Assembly: GCA_014155875.1 (NCBI GenBank)
Contig: JACEFZ010026856.1
Span: forward strand, 144,501-208,500
Reading direction: 5' to 3'
DNA: 64,000 nucleotides
Source: Cepaea nemoralis
Taxonomy: Eukaryota > Mollusca > Gastropoda > Stylommatophora > Helicidae
In this document: in pieces, positions 53,501-61,100 of the stretch
How the letters are laid out: each line of letters begins with the position of its first letter
Position numbering within the stretch: position 1 is the first letter of the stretch
Position numbers and translations under genes: made by a program
Notes under the pieces: model-generated
What the model saw: only the letters and a program-made list of their open reading frames with translations
What the model was told of the DNA's origin: nothing
The model's database searches: none

Positions 53501-56500
53501 CGTCTGGCGCATGTGTTTCATGTCCCTGGCTGGGGTCTATCTGGCATCCTTGCACGTCTGGCGCATGTGTTTCATGTCCCTTTTTGGGGTCTCTCTGGCA
53601 TCTCAAAAGTGACAGAGTTAACAGCGTGAACATTCCTGACTATCCTGTTACCATCACAATTGTGAATGATCACTATCTTACTAGTGTGTACTTCGTGCTG
53701 TTGTATTAAATAACAAACAATTTGTTGCATGAAAGAACAAATGTGATCGTTGTATGGAAAGAACAAACATGATGTTAAATGGAAGAACAGAAGATTATGT
53801 ATGATAGAACACACGTGATGTACAACAGATTCAGCAGTTTAAAAGGAGAGTTATCCTGAGTACATGAAGTTGGGTTGAATTGCGATGAGTTGAGCTGAGT
53901 TGAGTTGAATTGCGTTGAGTTGAGTTGGGTTGCGCCAGAAACCGACATCACAGCTCTCCTGGCATTCCCATAAGTGCTTTTTCCTCATCTGAAACAGCCA
54001 GCGAAGAGTCCCAGTACTAATGTTACTAGAACATTCTGATTAAATGTCAGTCTGGCCTTTCCTCGGAGTTTTGAGTGCCAGCCAGATCCTCTGGTCACTG
54101 CCTGCAGCACCATTCTCCTCAAGCAGTGATAATCTATCAGTTCTTCTGCACTATACACACGAATCCAAAGGACCCCGACCATGTCTGTCTCATCATGCAC
54201 CAATACAGCACCACGTGGTGCAGACCCATCCAATATGTCTGCCTCTTTGTTTCCAACCACACCAGCGTGTCCAAGGGGGGAAATCCAACAGATGCTCTAT
54301 ATTGTTTTAATTGAAACCTCTCATTCTACCCGTAGCATGTTTGTCTTCACATTTCTCATAATTCGTCACAATCACGACATGCGTGTAATGTTTGTCATCC
54401 ACCCAGTAGAACGCCGCCATGACTGCCTCCACTTCCATTCTCAGACTAGATATGGTATCTTATGCCAGGCTCTCCTGCACCAAACACCAACCACCAACCC
54501 TCGCCACGAATCCTCCAAGCACATCGTTCACCTCTTAGCACAGAGCCAGCCGTGTACATGATTACATCGTCTGGTCGCTAATTTTCGTGGATCAAGGGTT
54601 TGCACAACCCATTCCATCCAGCCTGCCGGTCAATCCCTGCATTCCCAGTCCGATATTATTATGACCCGCGCAGGTCTGACGTTTCCGCTGGCATTCTGAG
54701 TTACTCTTCTTCTCTCCCAATGTTTTCAAGCATGCACACTTCTCAGATAGTGTCCTCTGCCCGAGCCTTCAATTATTTCCCTCTGATCAGCCTGTGGCCC
54801 ATACATGTGTACAGGGCTATATACAGGGGGTGTTCCGTGTCTGCAGCCACTGGGATATATGATGCAGCCTGACGTACCTTGAGCCTGTCTGCAATCGTGT
54901 ATTAACGTTAATTTTATGTATATAGGCATCGATATAAAAGCTGAACTACACAGCTTAAGAAATAATGAGAATATTTGAATCACTGAATAAATCATTATGA
55001 ATTCAGGTAAGTATGCTATGGTGAGAGAGTAAGGCAGAACAATGCAATGCCATAAATGTTACACTATCTAAAATTTACAATATCAGATTGTACAGAACTA
55101 GTTTTCTACACAATAACGCTTACACTTGTATTTCTAGCACAGATCTGTTGACAGCCAACTGTTTCTTCATGTTCATCTGGGGACATTAGAAAGCTGCATC
55201 TGTATTCTATGATATGGGCCGCACCAAGGGATGTAAATCCGTCAGGACATGTCAGATTGTGAGCTGTACAGTCTCCACACGGCCCCTGATAAAGAGAAAC
55301 ATAGGATGCTGTTAATAGAAAACATGAATTTCCCTTTTACTCGCTGAAATACATCACTCCTGTCACGTTAGGACTTGGTCATAGGTTGTTCTGCCTGTCC
55401 ATGGAATTTTTATTTTTTGTTTTTGCATTTCCCTCTTAAACCACATTTCCACAGCCATTACATGTTTTTAAGCTTTTCTGCCCATTGTCCACGTTTCACA
55501 TTCATATAAAAGTACAGATTATATGTAGAACTTCAACATTCTTTTTCTCTCTGTGATTGGCATAGTTTTATTGGTCAGTATGCTTCCCATCTTTCAAAAG
55601 GCAACACAGTAGCGATTCTTGTTCTATTCTCTTCAAGGCACCCCCCCCCCCCCTTTTTCCCCCACCAGATGTTACGACTGTTCCGAGATAATTGTACCGA
55701 TTCCGATTCACTTGTTTAAGAATATTTCAATTTACCTGTATATGGCATTGTGGTATTTCTTCCTTCCTAATGACGACCATAATCTGTCTTTTTATTTTAC
55801 AATTTAATTCTAACCCTAGTTGTTCATTGTATGCAACAACATCGTTTACTAAATGTTGCAGATCCTGCTCATTGTCTGCAATCAATACCGTATCATCCGC
55901 AAACCTAATGTTATTGATATTACGTCCCCCAATCGTGGTTCCTCTCAGTTCTTCAAATTTCTAAAGAAATTTTCACTGAATAGGGAAAACAGATCTGGAG
56001 ACATCACACATCCCTATCTCACACCTGTCTGATTCGGTTCATAATGACCTACTTCATAATAATTTTTTTTTTTTATGGCAGCTTGTTATTTCCACTATAT
56101 GTTGTTTACAAGTTTAAGATCTTACCCATCAGTTTATAGATATACAAGCTTTCTCATCATGTTGACATATCTTACTTTATTGAAAGCCTTTGTGTAGTCA
56201 ATAAAATGTATTACCTTCTATAGAACATATGGTTAATGTTCTCAGCATATACAAAACATTTAGTATACTCTTGCCTTCAACGAACCCACTTTGTACTCCT
56301 ATTTCTTAGCACAATCTTCGTGGTGTGGCTCATTATATTAACTGTTCGATGTTGATCACATTTCATGGCTTCCGATTTCTTGGGATTGCAATACATACAA
56401 AATTACATAATTCAGGATGTATATATCCAGTATCACATTTTATGATCAGCAGTCTGGTGACTTGATCTCTTCCTTAATCTTCTCGGGCAATGCTCATGTC

Positions 56501-58118
56501 TGCTGTGATGTTGACTGGACCCAGTCTTGCTAGTTTTAGAATGATTAAGAGCATCTTCAAAATTGATGGTCCTTTATTATTATTCCGAATGCCATAATGT
56601 TCTTATATTGTGTCATCAAAGGTCTTTCACATAATCCGACAACGCATCTACAATCTGATATTTTCCTATTCTGATTTTTCCATCTTAGGGTTTAAGGCAA
56701 CCTGTTAATGTGTATGTTCTTTTGTTAGTGATGTAATTAGTTCTCTTTTACATTAAATTGGTATTCCGGGTGTTGTGTTAGTTTTCAATGACCATGCAAT
56801 TTTTCCCAAGCCATGCTTCGTTTGCCCCGTTGCACAATTTTCTCATTTCCCCGTGAATCTCATCATACAAGCATATGTGTCATGGTTATTTTGTTATTTC
56901 TTCTTATTTCCATGAGTTTTAAGTTGTCTTCCGTCAATCATTTCTTACGTTCCATTGTCTTCATTTTTGGGATAGTTGTTTCTGCAGCTTGGCTGACTGA
57001 TTTCTTTAATATTTTCCATTGGTCTCTGATATCTTGAAACAATATTTCCAGATCGGACAATGCATCAGATTTTGTCTGCGCCTCTACGTTGTATTTATCT
57101 TGTATCTCCCCACTCTTCAGTGCACGTAAATCAAATTTAGTATTTATTTGTGTATATTAGAATTTCTTTAAAATATATATGTATATTGCTTATGATTAGT
57201 CTATGGTCGCTGTGGCAGTCTGCGCTTGGTAATGATTTTTCTTTATGTAAAGCATTTCGAAATCTTTTGTTGACGAGAATGTAATCAGTCTGATTCCTGA
57301 TGTTATAGTCAGGACTCCTCCATGTTCATTATCTCCTTGGGTGCTGTTGATACCAAGTGTTTCTAATAATCATATCACGATCTTTTCCCGACTGTACACG
57401 TTTGCAACCTCATTCGTTTTGTGTGGGATGTGTGTGTAGGTGGAGAATGTGTGGACGGGGGAGGTGTTGGTTGGGGGATGTGGGTGGGTGGGTAGAGGAT
57501 GTGTGGGTGGCGGATGGGTGTGTGGGTTAGGATGTGTATGTCGGTGGGCGCGGAGAAGTGTGGGCTGGTGGGGACATCCCACCATGCAGGTGTATGTTAC
57601 TTAACATAGATATTTACAGCTCATGTGATTATGTAGAGCTGCAGTGGTGTAGTATATCCTCACCAGTGCATTGTTCTGTTCTGATATTGTTTGGAAGCAG
57701 ACTGGCGTAGTTTCGGATACATCCGTATGCAAACTGTTTCTTTGCGAAAAAAAAAATAAAATAAAATTATCAATAGCAACAGCAATGAACGCGTGTAACT
57801 CAATAACATTCAGTATTACAGTACTTGTGAAACTTGCTTTCGAACTTACCAAAGATGTCTCACTAATATTCAAATCACATCGATTGTATACTGGACGCAG
57901 GAACCCGTGGACTTCATGAACAACGCCTGCATCTGTCCACATGTCTGGGTGGGTGATTTCCACACCATTGATATATATCTGGGTAGGATGATAATTTGAT
58001 GATCATGAGGTGGCCTTCATAATTGAGAACATCAATATCACATGTGAACTTTTGAGAGTTTTGTTGTAATATGTGCGGACACACATACACACACACATAT
58101 ACACACACACACACACAG

Positions 58119-58196
<78 letters not shown>

Positions 58197-61100
58197 CACC
58201 TGTGATATATGAGGGTAACGGTTTGATATCTATTGTAGCTGAAATACAAATCATTGAGACAGCTCTAGGACAGGCCGGGTTTCATCCTTAGCCATTCTGC
58301 AGACTTCATGGCAACACTGGCAGTGACACAGATGATGCAAGGATCGTTTTTTTCGGTAATGAGTGTATATAATGTTGGTTTTTCTCGATTACACAAGCCG
58401 CATGTTAGTTTTCTAATTATACAAGCTGTATGTTAGTTTTCGCATTATACAACCTTATTGTTAGTTTTCTCGTTATTCAAGTTAAAATGTTAGTTTTCTC
58501 ACTATAAAAGCTTTAGCAGTAGTTTTCTCATTATGTAAGTTATAATGGTAATTTCCTCATTATATAAGCTGTAATGTTAGTTTCCTCATGATACATGCCA
58601 TAATGTTCGGTTTCTCATTGTACAAGCCGTAATGTTTTCTCATTACACAAGCTGTAATGTTAGTTTCTTCATTATACAAGCTGTAATGCTAGTTTTCACA
58701 TGATGACAGCTGTAATGTTAGTATTTTTTGTTTCATTATATAAGCTGTAATGTAGCTGTTTCATTCATTAATCATCATCATTATCAAGTGGCTTGTTGAG
58801 TGGCATTGGCGATCATGCTTTTCCAAATCTTATGATATCCAACTGCATGTATCGTTTCGTGCACCGACACCCTTCCTGCCATGAGACAAGACTCAAGATT
58901 CTTCTCTCGCTGTCTTCTGATTTATTGCTGTCATTATACTGTCATCAGCGACATTAAGTTATTCATATTATGGCCATCAACCGCGACCCCTGGCATATGT
59001 TATGTTGATCTCATTATTTGTTCACTGTACAATGAAAACAAATCAGGAAACAGTAAACAATCTTGTCCGACACCCTTCTTTATGCGCTGAAATGTTCCTA
59101 AACGTTTGTTTATTATGACAGCTGCTGTCTGCTGCCAATATAAGTTCTTCATTTTTCACAGATCTTTGCCATCAATGTTTAATTTTGTTAGTACTATTCT
59201 TTGATAACCGCTTCATGTTTCACATCGTCAAATGCATGTGTGTGGTCATTGTGTGTGGACAGTGATTAACCAGTGGACAGCTGCTAATAATCCCTAAACG
59301 GACAAGTGACTCACCCCCCCCCCCTCCCCCTTAGTGAACAGTGACTAAGTGTTCGATCAGTGGACAGCGACTAATTATGCCATCAGTGGACGGTGACTAA
59401 CTATTCCATCAGTAGACATTGACTAATTACCCCACATAAGACAAAAACTTACCTCCATATCAATAGACAGCAATTAACTACCCCATCAATAAACAGCAAT
59501 TAACTACCCCATCAATAGACAGCAATTAACTACCCCATCAATAGGCACCAATTGTCTACCCCATTGACTGACTGGCACCTTGCCGTCTTGACAGACCATA
59601 GTTTGTAAAATGGAGTTATACCTCTCCATAACACAAAGCCTGGGCTGAATTTAGAGACCATGTGTTGCCCATGCAGCACGATCCATCTCTCGGATTGCCT
59701 AGTTTACTCCAGAGGAAAGGTAACACCAATACACCTGGAATAAGACAAGCTAAAAAAGCTGCCGGATCAGCAAAGCAATGCTCTAGCTGTCCGCCTGTCG
59801 GAGCTTCGATCCTAGGCCAGTTGCCAACCTAGGCTTAGGGCCTGGTCTGCCCTGTCATGACATTTAGCCTTTATGTTGCATTTCCTCGCACTAGGATAAG
59901 GCATGTACCCTCCGAATTGCACTCCTCCGCCCGAAATCCGTTGGCACAATGGGGGGGGGGGGTGTCCGGTTTGGTAAACGCCGCCCAAAATTCGGCGCTA
60001 ACAGAAGCAGGTAGCAGCGTCTACTTGTCATGCGGTAGCTCAGTCATATCTAATACCTGACATCATCATTACGCCATTAGTAGTCCGCAGTTAACTACCT
60101 CATCAAAGGACATTGACTAATTACCACTTCCATATTAAGTTGAGTATTAACCAACTAGTGTATCTGGTGATCTCTGTTTCTAGCCATTAAGATCTTCCAC
60201 CCAAAAGCTTGCATTTCATCGATGTTGATTCACGAAGATGATGATACAGTTGAAAGTTCTCTCCAAGCACCGAGCAACCCTCTAATAGTGTAGCAAGATA
60301 AGGTTCTAACGTAAAAGGAGCAGAGGAAGAGGAAGAAGAAAAAGAAGAAGATGAGGATGATGAAGATTGCAATTGCATTACAATGCACGAACAATTGTAT
60401 TTGTGACTACACTGAACATGATAAACTAAAATAGCAAAGAAAATAACCAACCTTACTACGAGGTCTCTTAATTGACAGCCTGTATCTTGATCCCAAGATT
60501 GTGTCTTTCTCCGTCTTATCTAGCATGGCATTAGTGGAAACACGCTGAGGGAGTATATGGTACTTCAAGAAGTCTGCAGTCTGTGGACAGAATAGCATAT
60601 GAAACAGTTGAATTATCTTGTTAATAAATTAGCATATCAAGCATTAGAAATAAAATATGGGAGGGGTGGATTAAGGCTAGGAAATTATATATAATAAGTG
60701 TGTGTCTGTGTATTACTGCATACATAAATATAATGTGTGGGCAAACATTGTGTATTAAACCACGTGTATGAAACCACGTGTATCACACCTCGTGACCATC
60801 GCTCGCAGCTCGTGTGTATATTCAATGATCACCGATGTCCGTTATGCTCTCTCTTCTCACACAAACACACCCCTAACACATCCCCCCACCCCCTCACAAC
60901 CCACATTTTTTTTTAAAACTGCTCTCAACTGTGATAGTTGTCTAGTTGTGTGTCAGGCGTCCACGGTTCGGTCCCACCGACGTCCTGCATTTAATTGGTT
61001 TACCTGTGGCGAAGAAGTTGCCGGCGCAGTTCTAATCCCACCACCGCGTTCGAAACACAGCTGTGAAAGATTTGGCAACAGACCATCTTGCGTTTGCTTT

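Noticed and set aside
53232..53709. Repetitive ORFs on both strands
   Set aside because: The 54-bp period opens several frames at once; lies in a receptor intron without fitting splice sites.
60187..60450. Minus ORF with a poly-Ser run considered as a receptor exon
   Set aside because: Exon 3 joins exon 4 directly in phase and restores a complete FAS1 domain; this ORF has no FAS1 motif and no fitting borders.
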